64,000 nt of DNA from Candidatus Chlorohelix allophototropha (GCF_030389965.1 NZ_CP128399.1:1054001-1118000); one strand, 5' to 3'. Counted from the stretch's first letter, positions 26,882 to 36,714 are shown. Notes: generated from the sequence alone by a model not told the origin. Program-made: numbers and translations.

Positions 26882-28642
26882 ATGGCGAATACTCCTAAAG
26901 GCGGATCAGAAAAACCGCCGACTAACCAACCAAAAAAAACCGAAACATCTGCCACTACTAAACATACTCCCGGCAAGGGGAGTCATAGTCATAGTACCCA
27001 ACACATGACTTCGCGGCAACTCACCCGCTACGAACGGGATCGCCGCAACCAGCGTTACCTGATACTAACCGGGGTTATAACTGTAGTGTTGATGGTTTTG
27101 ATACTGGTCTTCGGCGTTTTTCAAAGTACCATTGCCCCCAATATTAAAGAATTGGCATCGGTAAACGGGCAAAGCGTTACTACCGGAGATTATTACAAGT
27201 TCCGCAAGTTAACCCTCTTCAAGCGAATTGCCCAATACCAGCAATTTATGGCAAGCCTTGCAGGTGACCAGCAACAACAATTCCAACAGCAAATTCAGAG
27301 TTTCTCCGCTGAAATTGATGATACTCCGTCATATCCGGTTGACCAGCAAACCCTGAGCGATTATATTTCCATTCTAGTTCTGGATAAAGCGGCACGTGAC
27401 CAGTATGGCATCAATCCTAGCGATGACGATGTAAAGAAAGCAATGGATAGCCAGTTTGGAACCGAGTTGCGCCTCTCCACACCAACGCCTAGCAGTTTTG
27501 GAGCAGTAGCAACCCCTACTCTGGCGGCTCTGGGAACAGCAATAGCTGCCCAAAATACGGCTACTGCAAATGTGATTACACCCTTGCCGACTGCAACTCC
27601 TTCGGTCAGCGCCAGCCCATCGCCCACCCCAACCACTATTGCGCCTACTAATACCGCAGTAGCGAGCGGAACTCCTAGTGCAAGTGGTACTGCCGTTCCT
27701 TCCGGAACACCCGCGACAGCAACTCCAGCGCCCACCAATACCGCGCTTCCGGCTGACAAGGCTCAACAAACCTTGGGCGCGAGCCAGAACTCCTTTTTCG
27801 ATAGTGTCAAAAAGGTAACAGGCTTGAGCATGGATGAGTACAAAAAGCTGGAAATTCGCCCTCGTCTGCTTAAAGACTTGGTATCCGATAAATTACTTGC
27901 TGCGCAACCTAAGCTCGGTGATCCGGTGCTTCAGTTGCATGCACGTGCAATTTCCGTCAAGGAAAAGGTCGAAGCTGAAGATTTGCTCAAGCAGTTAAAA
28001 GCGGTTAGCGGTGCAGATCGTGCAGCCTTGTTTACCAAATTGGCGCGGGAAAAGTCGATAGACACGGTGGCAGCGCCCAAAAATGGCGATCTTGGCTGGT
28101 TTATGAAATATCAGTTAAGCAGCAGCGCCACCGAGGATACCGCGTGGGATGCTTTGCTCAAACTTCAGCCCGGAGACCTTACTGATCCATTACAGGTATC
28201 AGAGGGTTGGCAAATTCTGATTCTGGTTGAGCGCAATGACACCCGCGCTATCGATGAGCGTGAATATCAATCACTGTTTGATACAGACCAGAATGGTGAT
28301 TACCGGGTTTATGCGCGTTGGCTCCAACAAAAGATTGACGACGCAAAGCCGAAGTATTTCACAGCGCCTACGCCAACTTCGGAACCGACCCAAGTATTAC
28401 CACCGGTCTTTACGCCTGTTGTTCAGCCTTCGGCTACGCCCAATACAGCAGCACAGACTCCCGTTACAACCAATGTAGTGGGACCTTTACCAATTAGTGG
28501 TACAGCTACCGCCAACCCAGTTACAACAACCGCAGCAACTACAACAACTAGCGGTACAACCACGGTGGGCAGCAGTATAACACCTACTGTCACTCCGGTT
28601 ACGACAGCTTCAGGGGCGGCTTTGCCAACCCCTACAAAATAG
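26882..28642 (+). CDS. Membrane-anchored parvulin-type peptidylprolyl isomerase (PrsA/SurA-like)
   Basis: 586 residues. A polar cytoplasmic N-terminus of about 58 residues is followed by a single membrane helix (about 60-83). Outside lies a SurA_N/PrsA-like helical domain with an inserted Thr/Pro/Ala-rich linker of about 100 residues (around 195-300). The parvulin domain (about 345-460) has LHARAIS, NGDLGWF and DPLQVSEGWQILILVERN. A second Thr/Pro-rich tail ends the protein. Such proteins help exported proteins fold. It follows the rpsR terminator and probably has its own promoter. Confidence 0.88.
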   Translation: MANTPKGGSEKPPTNQPKKTETSATTKHTPGKGSHSHSTQHMTSRQLTRYERDRRNQRYLILTGVITVVLMVLILVFGVFQSTIAPNIKELASVNGQSVTTGDYYKFRKLTLFKRIAQYQQFMASLAGDQQQQFQQQIQSFSAEIDDTPSYPVDQQTLSDYISILVLDKAARDQYGINPSDDDVKKAMDSQFGTELRLSTPTPSSFGAVATPTLAALGTAIAAQNTATANVITPLPTATPSVSASPSPTPTTIAPTNTAVASGTPSASGTAVPSGTPATATPAPTNTALPADKAQQTLGASQNSFFDSVKKVTGLSMDEYKKLEIRPRLLKDLVSDKLLAAQPKLGDPVLQLHARAISVKEKVEAEDLLKQLKAVSGADRAALFTKLAREKSIDTVAAPKNGDLGWFMKYQLSSSATEDTAWDALLKLQPGDLTDPLQVSEGWQILILVERNDTRAIDEREYQSLFDTDQNGDYRVYARWLQQKIDDAKPKYFTAPTPTSEPTQVLPPVFTPVVQPSATPNTAAQTPVTTNVVGPLPISGTATANPVTTTAATTTTSGTTTVGSSITPTVTPVTTASGAALPTPTK

Positions 28643-28662
28643 ATAGAGGAGTAGTATTCTCA

Positions 28663-29067
28663 ATGAGTTCTGCAATGTGGATGCGAGTTTCAGCGTTGTT
28701 AGTGGTAATAGTTGGTATTACCATGTTTGCTAATTCAGTGCTGAAACTAGAAATTTCTGGTGGCGTTAAAACTGCCCTATCAGTAGTGCATTTGCTGGCA
28801 GCGGTAGGGCTTATCGCTCTCTTTGAAATCAGTATAGGGCGCAAACGCAGAGCTACCGGTGCATCTTCGTCCACATTAGGGCTGGTTGGGCGCATTCTAA
28901 TAACCGTAGCATTGGCGCTTGGTCTATATATCCTAATCGGTAAAGCTCTGAATTTTGTCGATAGTGGCAATTACAAGCCACTAATCTGGATACATGCGCC
29001 AATTGGGCTTATCGCAATTGGTTTAGCGGAAGCTGCGTTAGGCGCAATCGGTAAAAAGACTCGGTAG
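28663..29067 (+). CDS. Small four-helix membrane protein
   Basis: 134 residues with four hydrophobic helices (about 5-24, 36-54, 68-90 and 103-124). A short basic loop (GRKRRA) follows helix two. No family recognised. The ATG at 28663 has AGAGGAG upstream and lies 20 bp after the foldase gene, so the two genes are one operon, closed by the terminator at 29084. Confidence 0.7.
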   Translation: MSSAMWMRVSALLVVIVGITMFANSVLKLEISGGVKTALSVVHLLAAVGLIALFEISIGRKRRATGASSSTLGLVGRILITVALALGLYILIGKALNFVDSGNYKPLIWIHAPIGLIAIGLAEAALGAIGKKTR

Positions 29068-29083
29068 AGAATCTTTTCTCTCC

Positions 29084-29116
29084 CCCCCTGTTCAATATGA
29101 GCAGGGGGATTTTTTA
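29084..29116 (+). terminator. Rho-independent terminator between convergent genes
   Basis: A 10-bp stem (29084-29093 with 29099-29108, one G-U pair), 5-nt loop, then ATTTTTTAT. Serves the foldase/membrane-protein operon on the plus strand. Confidence 0.88.
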
Positions 29117-29138
29117 TAGTCTGCCTGCAATGGAGATT

Positions 29139-30974
29139 TTATTCGTTAATGTAGTCTTTGCGTAAGCCCAACGCTTCGGGTGCATGCAAGCGCAGCATCA
29201 TCTGGTTTACATCGGCTGGAATCTGTTTGCGGGTAAAGTGCGAAACAACGAGCATTGTTATAAAGGAAAGCGGCACAGACCAGATCGCAGGTTGTGCCAT
29301 TAATGTAGCCACCAGCGGGTTAACTTTGCTTAAAGTAAGACCCATACCTACAGATGCATCCGCCTCACCGAGCAACATCGTAATAACAATCGAAAGCGAT
29401 GAGGAAAGCCCGCCAAGCAATACGCCTGAAGTTGCGCCCGCTTTGGTCAATTTTCGCCACCATGTGCCAAGCGCCAGCATGGGGAATAAGGAACTGGCAG
29501 CAATCGCAAAAGCCCAGCCAACCAGCAAATTTATATCAAACTTCTCAACAAATAAACCGGCTATAACAGCCGCGCTTCCCGCCAATAAAGCGGAAAGACG
29601 GAAGGCATAGCGGCGCGCACGGGTTGAGGCTTTTGGACGCATTGTACGCCCGTACACATCGTGTGAAAGCGCACCGGAGACAGAAACCAACAAGCCGCTA
29701 AAGGTGGACATAAAGGCAGCAAACGCCCCTGCTGCGGTAATAGCCAGCAAGATTTGTGACAGCCAATCGGGTTCGATTTTACCCGGCAATTCCAACACCA
29801 AACGGTCGGTAGTACCAAGCGCATAAAGTTCAGACGCATGATTTCTGCCCAAGACTCCTAAAATCGGTGGGAACATATAGAACAAACCGATCATACCAAG
29901 TACAATCAAGGTGGTATGACGAGCATTCTTCCCATCGGTATTGGTATAGAAACGCACTAATATGTGAGGTAAACCCGCAGTACCAAATACAATTGCTACA
30001 ATTAGTGAATAGGTATATAGCATCGAAAGACCGGGATTTTCGTTGCTATCACCGGTTAATAAGCCAAACGGTTGTCCCCAGACGCTGCCGTTAGGCGCAT
30101 TGGGTACTACTTGACCGCTTTCAAAGGTAAGTTGGTTGGCATCTAGAAGCTTGAACTCTCCGTTGCTAATTCCATATTTTTCACCGGAGTTAAGGCTACG
30201 GGTAGGTTGCCCATCCAGTTCTACCCGTCCGGAATTAGTCGGTACAAAGGCGCTGGCGGCTGAAAACCTTAAAACGCTGCCCGCTTTGTAGGTAATAGTG
30301 GTAGTCTGGGTAAAGCGTGGCACTTTATTATTAACCAAATCCTCGTTTAAATGGTTACCATAGCTACCGAAATACATCAGCAACAGGAAAACGGGAATAC
30401 TGATAGCAAATAGTTTGAGCCAGAATTGAAAAGCCTGTACAAAGGTTATGCCCTTCATACCGCCAAGCACCACATTTAAGGTGATAACCGCCCCTACTAC
30501 TACCACACCTACCCAGTAAGGTAGGTTTAATACGGACTCAAGGGTTACCCCTGCGCCCTTCATCTGAGGCAACATGTAGAAGAAGCCTATAATCATTACG
30601 AAAGCGACGGCAATTTTGCGGAAACCTGCGCTATTAAACCTGCCTTCAGCGTAATCCGGTACGGTATAAGCCCCGAAACGGCGTAATGGTGCGGCTACAA
30701 ATAGCAATAAAAAAAGGTATCCGGCAGCGTAACAAACCGGATACCACAAGACATCATAACCGAATTTCATTACCATCCCGGCGATGCCCATAAAACTGGC
30801 AGCGCTGAGGTATTCTCCGCTGATAGCAGCAGCATTCATGAGGGGACCAACGGTTCGGCTTGCCACGAAGAAATCTGAAGTGGTGCGAACTACCCGTGTA
30901 GCCCAAAGCCCCAAACTTATAGTAGCAAGCACTACTCCAACTATTGCCACAACGCTAAGCCAATTAATTTCCAT
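29139..30974 (-). CDS. Sodium:solute symporter, ActP-like (acetate/monocarboxylate)
   Basis: 611 residues of the SSS family, with about 13 helices. Early sequences DFFVASRTVGPLMNAAAISGEYLSAASFMG and GGMKGITFVQAFQFWLK are characteristic of the cation/acetate symporter ActP group. A long loop of about 90 residues (around 215-310) is inserted between helices and is also found in several ActP relatives. It should import acetate or a similar short carboxylate with Na+. The partner DUF485 gene lies 10 bp upstream on the same strand, as in yjcH-actP. No acetyl-CoA synthetase gene is adjacent. Confidence 0.88.
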   Translation of the reverse strand: MEINWLSVVAIVGVVLATISLGLWATRVVRTTSDFFVASRTVGPLMNAAAISGEYLSAASFMGIAGMVMKFGYDVLWYPVCYAAGYLFLLLFVAAPLRRFGAYTVPDYAEGRFNSAGFRKIAVAFVMIIGFFYMLPQMKGAGVTLESVLNLPYWVGVVVVGAVITLNVVLGGMKGITFVQAFQFWLKLFAISIPVFLLLMYFGSYGNHLNEDLVNNKVPRFTQTTTITYKAGSVLRFSAASAFVPTNSGRVELDGQPTRSLNSGEKYGISNGEFKLLDANQLTFESGQVVPNAPNGSVWGQPFGLLTGDSNENPGLSMLYTYSLIVAIVFGTAGLPHILVRFYTNTDGKNARHTTLIVLGMIGLFYMFPPILGVLGRNHASELYALGTTDRLVLELPGKIEPDWLSQILLAITAAGAFAAFMSTFSGLLVSVSGALSHDVYGRTMRPKASTRARRYAFRLSALLAGSAAVIAGLFVEKFDINLLVGWAFAIAASSLFPMLALGTWWRKLTKAGATSGVLLGGLSSSLSIVITMLLGEADASVGMGLTLSKVNPLVATLMAQPAIWSVPLSFITMLVVSHFTRKQIPADVNQMMLRLHAPEALGLRKDYINE

Positions 30975-30984
30975 GTTGTGCTAT

Positions 30985-31509
30985 TTACTCTACCAATTTG
31001 GTAAATTCTTCTTCATATTTATCGGCGGTACTCACGAAATAGTAAGCCAGTACCCAGATAAGCGGGTAAATCAGAATTGATAAAAAGAGCCAGTTAATAG
31101 GAAACTCGAAGATAATAAGAGTTCCAAATTCGCGAGTAAAAATATTAAGCAGTGGTAGACCGAGGATAATAGCCAGAAAAGTAAAGGCTACACTGAGGCT
31201 AAGGGCGCGCTGGCGGCGGATTAGATGATTAAGAAACACTTTTCCGTAGGCAGTTTGCTCGGCAACCTCTTGCAAAGTTTGCTTGCTATCCGAATCCGGG
31301 TTCGTTAGTTCTGGCAAACTTTCGTTAAAATAAAGCGACTCATCATAGCCTAAGATTACGTCATCCAATTCGTAATCCAAATCAGGTAGGTAAGCTTTTC
31401 CACCCGACAACCCAAAACCACCCGAACTGCTACCGCTATCGGCTGCACCATACGATTGTGGTTCAGGGTGGGATTTATTGCGTTGCCCGCGCCCTGGAAA
31501 TAATTCCAT
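30985..31509 (-). CDS. DUF485 (YjcH-like) membrane protein with long acidic N-terminus
   Basis: 174 residues. The C-terminal 90 residues carry two membrane helices (about 103-124 and 133-158) and the DUF485 pattern of YjcH, the small partner of acetate symporters. The first 80 residues are an extra polar domain (Ser/Gly then acidic, DLDYELDDVILGYDESLYF) that ordinary YjcH lacks. GAGGAAG upstream supports the ATG at 31509. It is the first gene of the symporter operon. Confidence 0.82.
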   Translation of the reverse strand: MELFPGRGQRNKSHPEPQSYGAADSGSSSGGFGLSGGKAYLPDLDYELDDVILGYDESLYFNESLPELTNPDSDSKQTLQEVAEQTAYGKVFLNHLIRRQRALSLSVAFTFLAIILGLPLLNIFTREFGTLIIFEFPINWLFLSILIYPLIWVLAYYFVSTADKYEEEFTKLVE

Positions 31510-31951
31510 ACCAGTTCTTCCTCGAACCTATAACAGCAAGTCATACTGTAAACTTTAAGTAGGATTGGACTAATTATATCATATGGCTGCAATATCTCGA
31601 ATCAAAATGTGGTTTTAGTGGGTTTTACAGCTATATACATTAAATCTATACTTACAGCTTAAGCTCGTAAAAATAGCTATTTGCGCTACATTTAAACAAG
31701 ATAACGCCCGGAGCAGGATTCTGGCTGAAGTAAAACGGTACAACCAGCGTGGAGATTAAGCGTAAAGGCTAGCTTACCTATCACGTATTGAGACTATTGC
31801 AATAGCTTAATGGCAATGTTATTATGCGAGTATGAATAGTGCGCGTGTTAAAAATGATTAATTATTCGGACAGTAACTAGCTGCACAATGGGCATCTGTC
31901 GTATCAAAGTTTGATTATAATCGACAGTTTCTGCAAAAGGAGATGATAAGA
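31510..31951. other. Divergent spacer, 442 bp
   Basis: No gene. It separates the symporter operon (minus) from the zinc-ribbon gene (plus). The right end holds a nested palindrome with a -10 element, listed separately. The middle is AT-rich and without structure I can interpret. Confidence 0.5.
31896..31927 (+). promoter_or_regulatory. Nested palindromes around a TATAAT, likely operator-promoter
   Basis: CTGTCG (31896-31901) and CGACAG (31922-31927) are exact inverted repeats. Between them lies the palindrome ATCAAAGTTTGAT (31903-31915), directly followed by TATAAT (31916-31921). This arrangement about 30 bp before the zinc-ribbon gene suggests a repressor or activator site overlapping the promoter. 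No good -35 hexamer is visible. Confidence 0.5.
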
Positions 31952-32587
31952 ATGCCTCCAATTCCATTCACCCGTAATTATTCTGATCATAGTACAGATA
32001 TCGGTTTCCAGTTTGAATTTTTCTGTGATCGCTGCGGCAACGGTTTTATGAGCCAGTTTCGAGCTAATAAATTGGGAGCAGCCGGTGAAATTGTACGTGG
32101 CTTGGGTAATGTTTTTGGTGGTGTATTTGGCAGGGTTGCGAGCGGTTCGGATGAAATGGATCGTCTAACACGTGGGAAAGCACGGGACGATGCTTTTAAT
32201 GCTGCTATAACCGATTTGAAACCGTTGTTTAACCAATGCCAGCGTTGCGGAACTTGGGTATGCAAGGAAGTTTGCTGGAATCAGGAAGTGGGCATGTGCG
32301 TCAATTGCGCTCCTAAAAAAGAGGGCGAAATCGAGGTGGCTAAGTCTGCGGCTTTTGTGCAGCAAGTTCGTGAAAAGGCAATGGCTACCGATTTTGTTAG
32401 CGATGTAAATATACAACAAAAGCGTGTAGTAACCTGTCCTAGCTGTGGCACAAATACCGGCGGCGCTAAATTCTGCCCAAATTGTGGCTATAACCTTGTA
32501 CCGCAAGAACAGTTCTGTACCGAATGTGGCTCAAAAGTGCCTGCTGGTGCTAAATTCTGCCCTAGCTGTGGCAAGAAAATGGGTTGA
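31952..32587 (+). CDS. Multi-zinc-ribbon protein
   Basis: 211 residues from ATG 31952 (AAGGAG nine nt upstream; an ATG at 31943 would be too close to it). Four or more CxxC pairs are present: CDRCG near the N-terminus, CQRCG and CVNC in the middle, then two C-terminal zinc ribbons CPSCG...CPNCG and CTECG...CPSCG. The central segment is Gly-rich. Such proteins are usually adaptors of unknown partners. It is followed 12 bp later by the YggS gene, so they are probably co-transcribed. Confidence 0.8.
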   Translation: MPPIPFTRNYSDHSTDIGFQFEFFCDRCGNGFMSQFRANKLGAAGEIVRGLGNVFGGVFGRVASGSDEMDRLTRGKARDDAFNAAITDLKPLFNQCQRCGTWVCKEVCWNQEVGMCVNCAPKKEGEIEVAKSAAFVQQVREKAMATDFVSDVNIQQKRVVTCPSCGTNTGGAKFCPNCGYNLVPQEQFCTECGSKVPAGAKFCPSCGKKMG

Positions 32588-32599
32588 GCCTGAAGAAAA

Positions 32600-33286
32600 A
32601 TGTCCGATTCCCTAGCAGATAAACTAGCGCGAGTTAGAGAGCGTATCAATAAGGCAGCACTTCGAGCAGGGCGCAAACCTGAAGAAATTACACTGGTTGG
32701 CGTTACAAAAACAGTGGGGCGTGAAGTGATTGAAGAAGCCTGTCGTCTCGGCTTGACCGATTTCGGCGAAAATCGGATTGGTGATGCCGAAGACAAGTTT
32801 ACACCACTCCCCTATATTCCCAATACGGCACGGTTACACCTTATTGGTCATTTACAAACCAATAAAGCCAAACGTGCCGTTGCTTTTTTCGACATGGTTC
32901 ATTCGGTTGATAGCCTCCGACTGGCGGAGATGTTAGATTACCAATGTGGTGAACAGGGTAAAATCATGCCAGCTCTACTGGAAGTCAATGTTTCAGGAGA
33001 GTCCAGCAAACATGGTTTCAGTGTAGCAGAACTTGAGTCTCAAATTGCTGCGTTACTAGAATTGCGCCATTTACAGTGGCGTGGTTTGATGACTATGGCT
33101 CCGTTTGTGTTTGCACCTGAAGAAACCCGCCATGTTTTTAGAGAGTTACGCACTCTATTTGATAAAATTAGGAATAATGTTACAATTCCACATTGGAAGG
33201 ATCTTTCGATGGGTATGACTAATGATTTTGAAATAGCAATCGAAGAAGGGGCAACACTAGTGCGAATAGGACGAGCTATTTTTTAG
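32600..33286 (+). CDS. YggS/PLPBP family pyridoxal-phosphate protein
   Basis: 228 residues, fold-type III PLP protein of the PLPBP family, which balances PLP and amino-acid pools and has no known enzymatic activity. The PLP Lys is Lys37 in LVGVTKTVG. FGENRIGDAEDK, HLIGHLQTNKAK, VNVSGESSKHGF, MTMAPF and LSMGMTNDFEIAIEEGATLVRIGRAIF are all family signatures. In many bacteria it lies in the cell-division region near sepF; here it stands after a zinc-ribbon gene and before a histidine kinase. Confidence 0.95.
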   Translation: MSDSLADKLARVRERINKAALRAGRKPEEITLVGVTKTVGREVIEEACRLGLTDFGENRIGDAEDKFTPLPYIPNTARLHLIGHLQTNKAKRAVAFFDMVHSVDSLRLAEMLDYQCGEQGKIMPALLEVNVSGESSKHGFSVAELESQIAALLELRHLQWRGLMTMAPFVFAPEETRHVFRELRTLFDKIRNNVTIPHWKDLSMGMTNDFEIAIEEGATLVRIGRAIF

Positions 33287-33318
33287 TCACGCTTGCTCAT
33301 TTTGCGCTGGATTTTCAG

Positions 33319-35079
33319 ATGTTCAACACCTCGCATTTAATTGAATATCTTACAAACCTGCCATTGTTACAGGTTCCCAGTTCTTTACTGCAAGCCTCTC
33401 TTAACGAAGGATTAAGAATTGGTCGTACCGATACAGGTATGGTTATCTTCTTCGATTATGACGAAGGGCGAGAAGCAGGTGGTGAGGTTGGTTTGCTGCG
33501 CTATTTTTTAAGTATTAAAGCGGCGAAAGCGCAAAGCCAAATAAATCAAGAAATTCCCCTTTCCGAGCAAAACCCTCTCAGTATCTGGGTTCCGAAGTTG
33601 CCAACCCTTTACGAAATGTCATTCTCGCAAGACCAGACCCGCCGTATTTTGGCGCTTCCGCTAGGCAATCCCAACTCCATACAACCTATGGGTGTGGTGC
33701 TATTGCTTATGCCGCGCACCGACCCCGGCGGTACCGTCAGCCTTACAATAAGCACTTCCGACTTACCTAATCTGGTGGCATATTGCCGCGCTACCGCAAA
33801 CGCTTGGTCGAGCTTGCGCTCTTTGACCAATATGTCGCGCCGCCTCGAAGATTTGGTTTTGTTAAACGATGTGGCAACCGCCATTACCCAGAATCGTGAC
33901 CTTTCCGACTTGTTACGGCAAATTATGGACACTACCGCCCAGATGTTGCATTCTGATGCTTGTACCTTGATGCTACTCGACCGCGCTACCAATGAACTTG
34001 TTTTCAGTATCCCAACCGGAGAAGCGGGCGATGAACTAAAACAAATGCGCCAACCTATGAGCGAAGGTATTAGCGGCTACGTGGCAAGAATCGGAGAACC
34101 GGTTATCGTAAACGATGTAACCAAAGATCGTCGCTTTAACCAAACTGTAGATAACAAAACCGGCTTCCGAACTCGCTCAATTATGTGCGCCCCTATGATT
34201 GTACGTGAAAAAACAATCGGCGTAATTGAAGTTATTAACAAGCAAGATAGTGGTACTTTCAACCCCAACGACCTTGCTTTGTTGTTAACATTGGCAGCCC
34301 AATCCGCCATCGCTATTGAAAATGCCCAGCTTTATTCCGATCTTAAAGACGAGCGAGATAAAATCATCGCTAAAGAAGAAGAAGTACGCCGTGAGTTAGG
34401 ACGTGATTTACATGATGGTCCGGCACAGGTTATGGCAGGTTTGGCGATGCGCTCCAATTTTATCAAGAAGCTGTACCAAGCCGGTAATGAAGAAGCACGC
34501 TTACTCAAAGAATTGACCGATATGGAGAAAGTGGCGCAACAAGCCGCCAAAGATATACGTACCATGATGTTCGGGTTGCGTCCATTAATGCTAGAAACCA
34601 AAGGGCTTATTCCTACCCTTGAAGCTTACGTAGAAAAATTGCAAACCGAGACTTGGCAAACTCATCTCATTGTAGAAGGTTTTGGTGAGCCTGAAACCGA
34701 AAGCGCGCTACGGTTACCCTACAATACGGAAGCGACCGTCTTTATAATAGTACAGGAAGCAATTAATAATATTCGCAAGCACGCCCAGCCAAATAACGTC
34801 TGGATAAGCCTGAATCATAATAATGTTCAAACCATTGTAACCGTCCGTGATGATGGCAAAGGTTTTGATAGCGAAGCCACCGCTAAAAACTACATTGAAC
34901 GTGGTAGCTTTGGTTTGCTCAACATGCGGGAACGAGCACGCTTGATCAACGCGCAATATGAACTTTCTTCCAAGCAGGGGCAGGGAACTACTATTAAACT
35001 ATTAATTCCCAATAGCTCTATGCCACAGGTAGCTACCCAGCCGCTGATGGTTACAATGCCCAGTATTATCGAAAAATAA
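33319..35079 (+). CDS. GAF-domain sensor histidine kinase, NarL-partner type
   Basis: 586 residues, no membrane helix. An N-terminal region of about 170 residues (unassigned, GAF-like) is followed by a GAF domain (about 185-335, with DACTLMLLDRATNELVFSIPTGE). Then comes the HisKA_3 dimerisation helix with ELGRDLHDGPAQVMAGLAMR, whose His is the phosphorylated one. The ATPase domain has N-box QEAINNIRKHA and DDGKGFD. This class pairs with NarL/LuxR-type regulators; none is adjacent, so the partner is elsewhere. The stimulus may be a small molecule bound by GAF. It converges on the decarboxylase gene. Confidence 0.9.
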   Translation: MFNTSHLIEYLTNLPLLQVPSSLLQASLNEGLRIGRTDTGMVIFFDYDEGREAGGEVGLLRYFLSIKAAKAQSQINQEIPLSEQNPLSIWVPKLPTLYEMSFSQDQTRRILALPLGNPNSIQPMGVVLLLMPRTDPGGTVSLTISTSDLPNLVAYCRATANAWSSLRSLTNMSRRLEDLVLLNDVATAITQNRDLSDLLRQIMDTTAQMLHSDACTLMLLDRATNELVFSIPTGEAGDELKQMRQPMSEGISGYVARIGEPVIVNDVTKDRRFNQTVDNKTGFRTRSIMCAPMIVREKTIGVIEVINKQDSGTFNPNDLALLLTLAAQSAIAIENAQLYSDLKDERDKIIAKEEEVRRELGRDLHDGPAQVMAGLAMRSNFIKKLYQAGNEEARLLKELTDMEKVAQQAAKDIRTMMFGLRPLMLETKGLIPTLEAYVEKLQTETWQTHLIVEGFGEPETESALRLPYNTEATVFIIVQEAINNIRKHAQPNNVWISLNHNNVQTIVTVRDDGKGFDSEATAKNYIERGSFGLLNMRERARLINAQYELSSKQGQGTTIKLLIPNSSMPQVATQPLMVTMPSIIEK

Positions 35080-35111
35080 AAATGCTCTCTACTCTATCAA
35101 GTAGAGAGCAT
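35072..35111 (-). terminator. Rho-independent terminator of the decarboxylase gene
   Basis: A 12-bp stem (35082-35093 with 35100-35111) with a 6-nt loop. On the minus strand it is followed by TTTTATTTTT (35072-35081 read in reverse). The T run overlaps the end of the histidine kinase gene on the other strand; on the plus strand no T run follows. Confidence 0.85.
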
Positions 35112-35130
35112 CCTCGGAGTATTCTTCCTA

Positions 35131-36714
35131 CTAGTTCAGCAGACTGTTAGCAACCAAAGATAAAACCCTGCGGCGTGCTTTTTGTAGCTTTCCAAAAGAA
35201 AAAATACTATTCTCACGAGTTTTGCCCGAATTTACTGTTGTCGGTTGAGGTGCAACATGCACTTTTTCTTCCAGTAAGGGCAGGTATTTATGATAGCCTA
35301 GCAATGAAGCCATTGTTTTTAGACTTTGCGAAGGTGCGGTACAGCGATACTCGTAAGCTCCCGTAACAGGCGATTCTTCTATAACCAGTTCGGATGGTTC
35401 TGGCAGCAGGCAGTGATGCACTCCGCCGATACCTGAAAGCATATCCTGATAAGCTCCGGTCATAAAGACTCCGATGGTCAAATGTTCACCCGGATGGAGT
35501 TCCGGCAGCATTACAGCATCGTCCTCTTCCCCTGATTTATATACATCATCAGAATCACAGGTCATACCGCTCAGCCACACTTTACGCACCGGACGATCAA
35601 AATGTGTTAGAGGTAAAATAATAAATTGCTGCTTGAGCGCCCATGTATCCGGCAAACTGGACATGAGCGAGCCATTGATTACATACCAGCTTACATCCGA
35701 CTTATGGGAGGACTTGACTAGCTCCACTTTGTAAAGGTCAAACCCATACGCTGCGGCAGTATAACGCCCAAATTCGCCATAAATATCGGGATGCGGGATT
35801 TCGTACTGAGCGCACATTTCCATAATTCCGGCGGTTAGCTCATTCGCAAACGCCTGATAATCAAATTGAAAATCAAGGCTGTAAGGTACAGGCATGCCAC
35901 CGCCAAAATTGAAAGCGCGCATAGTAGGATAGGTTAGGCGTAATTCACAATAGTTGCGGAAAGAGAGCAGTAACGCCTTTACCCAATCCTGACGATCCAC
36001 ACACTGGGTATCAATCATAGCATGGAACATAACCGGGGTTAAGCCGGGAGTCTGGTTTATTGCAGCAGCCACTTTATCAAGTTCGTGGCGCGGTATTCCA
36101 AAACGGGAGGTGACTTTTGAGAAATCGCCATCAGGTAGTATGCTTTTATCTACGCGCAGACGAATACCTACTTCATAGTTCAAGCCTGTGCGCTTTAGCG
36201 TCTCAATTTCATCGAAAGATTCAATAATCGGAATAATATTCTTGAAACCTTCGCGCTTCAAATTCGCAATATTATCAACATATTGTTGGGTTTTAAAGCC
36301 ATTGCATAGTATAACGCGATCAGAGGGCAAATTACCTGCTTTCCAGTGCAAACGCGCCATCATAATGTCCATTGGGGAACTGGTTTCATAGTGCGCGCCG
36401 GAGGTTAAAGCAGTGCGAATCAAATCTTCATATTGCGCCGCTTTGCTGGCATAGCAATAAGTAAAATTACCCTGATACCTGTTATTGTGGAAAGCACGGG
36501 CAAAATAGCCCTGCATTTTGGATATCTGAGTTGAAATAATCGGGTTATAACCGACTTCCAGAGGCGAACCCCACTCGTGGGATAGGTGAGTGAGATCTAT
36601 ATCGTTGAAGAATAAACGATTTCGCTCAATATGTAAAAACTCGTTCAGCCTTGTATTAGTAATCCCGAAACGGCTACGCAAATGTTCGTAGAAGTTCTGG
36701 GTGGTATTGATCAT
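35131..36714 (-). CDS. PLP-dependent decarboxylase, probably arginine decarboxylase
   Basis: 527 residues, fold-type III basic amino-acid decarboxylase. The PLP Lys lies in CYASKAAQ near residue 91. FGGGMPVP, EFGRYTAAAYG, the CDSDD segment (MTCDSDDV) and GAYQDMLSG near the C-terminus are the expected substrate and cofactor elements. Length and motifs fit the shorter SpeA-like arginine decarboxylases of polyamine synthesis better than diaminopimelate decarboxylase, but diaminopimelate or ornithine use cannot be excluded by eye. The ATG at 36714 has GAGG about 11 nt upstream. No agmatinase or other speB-type gene is adjacent. The upstream region is long and may contain a structured leader. Confidence 0.8.
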   Translation of the reverse strand: MINTTQNFYEHLRSRFGITNTRLNEFLHIERNRLFFNDIDLTHLSHEWGSPLEVGYNPIISTQISKMQGYFARAFHNNRYQGNFTYCYASKAAQYEDLIRTALTSGAHYETSSPMDIMMARLHWKAGNLPSDRVILCNGFKTQQYVDNIANLKREGFKNIIPIIESFDEIETLKRTGLNYEVGIRLRVDKSILPDGDFSKVTSRFGIPRHELDKVAAAINQTPGLTPVMFHAMIDTQCVDRQDWVKALLLSFRNYCELRLTYPTMRAFNFGGGMPVPYSLDFQFDYQAFANELTAGIMEMCAQYEIPHPDIYGEFGRYTAAAYGFDLYKVELVKSSHKSDVSWYVINGSLMSSLPDTWALKQQFIILPLTHFDRPVRKVWLSGMTCDSDDVYKSGEEDDAVMLPELHPGEHLTIGVFMTGAYQDMLSGIGGVHHCLLPEPSELVIEESPVTGAYEYRCTAPSQSLKTMASLLGYHKYLPLLEEKVHVAPQPTTVNSGKTRENSIFSFGKLQKARRRVLSLVANSLLN

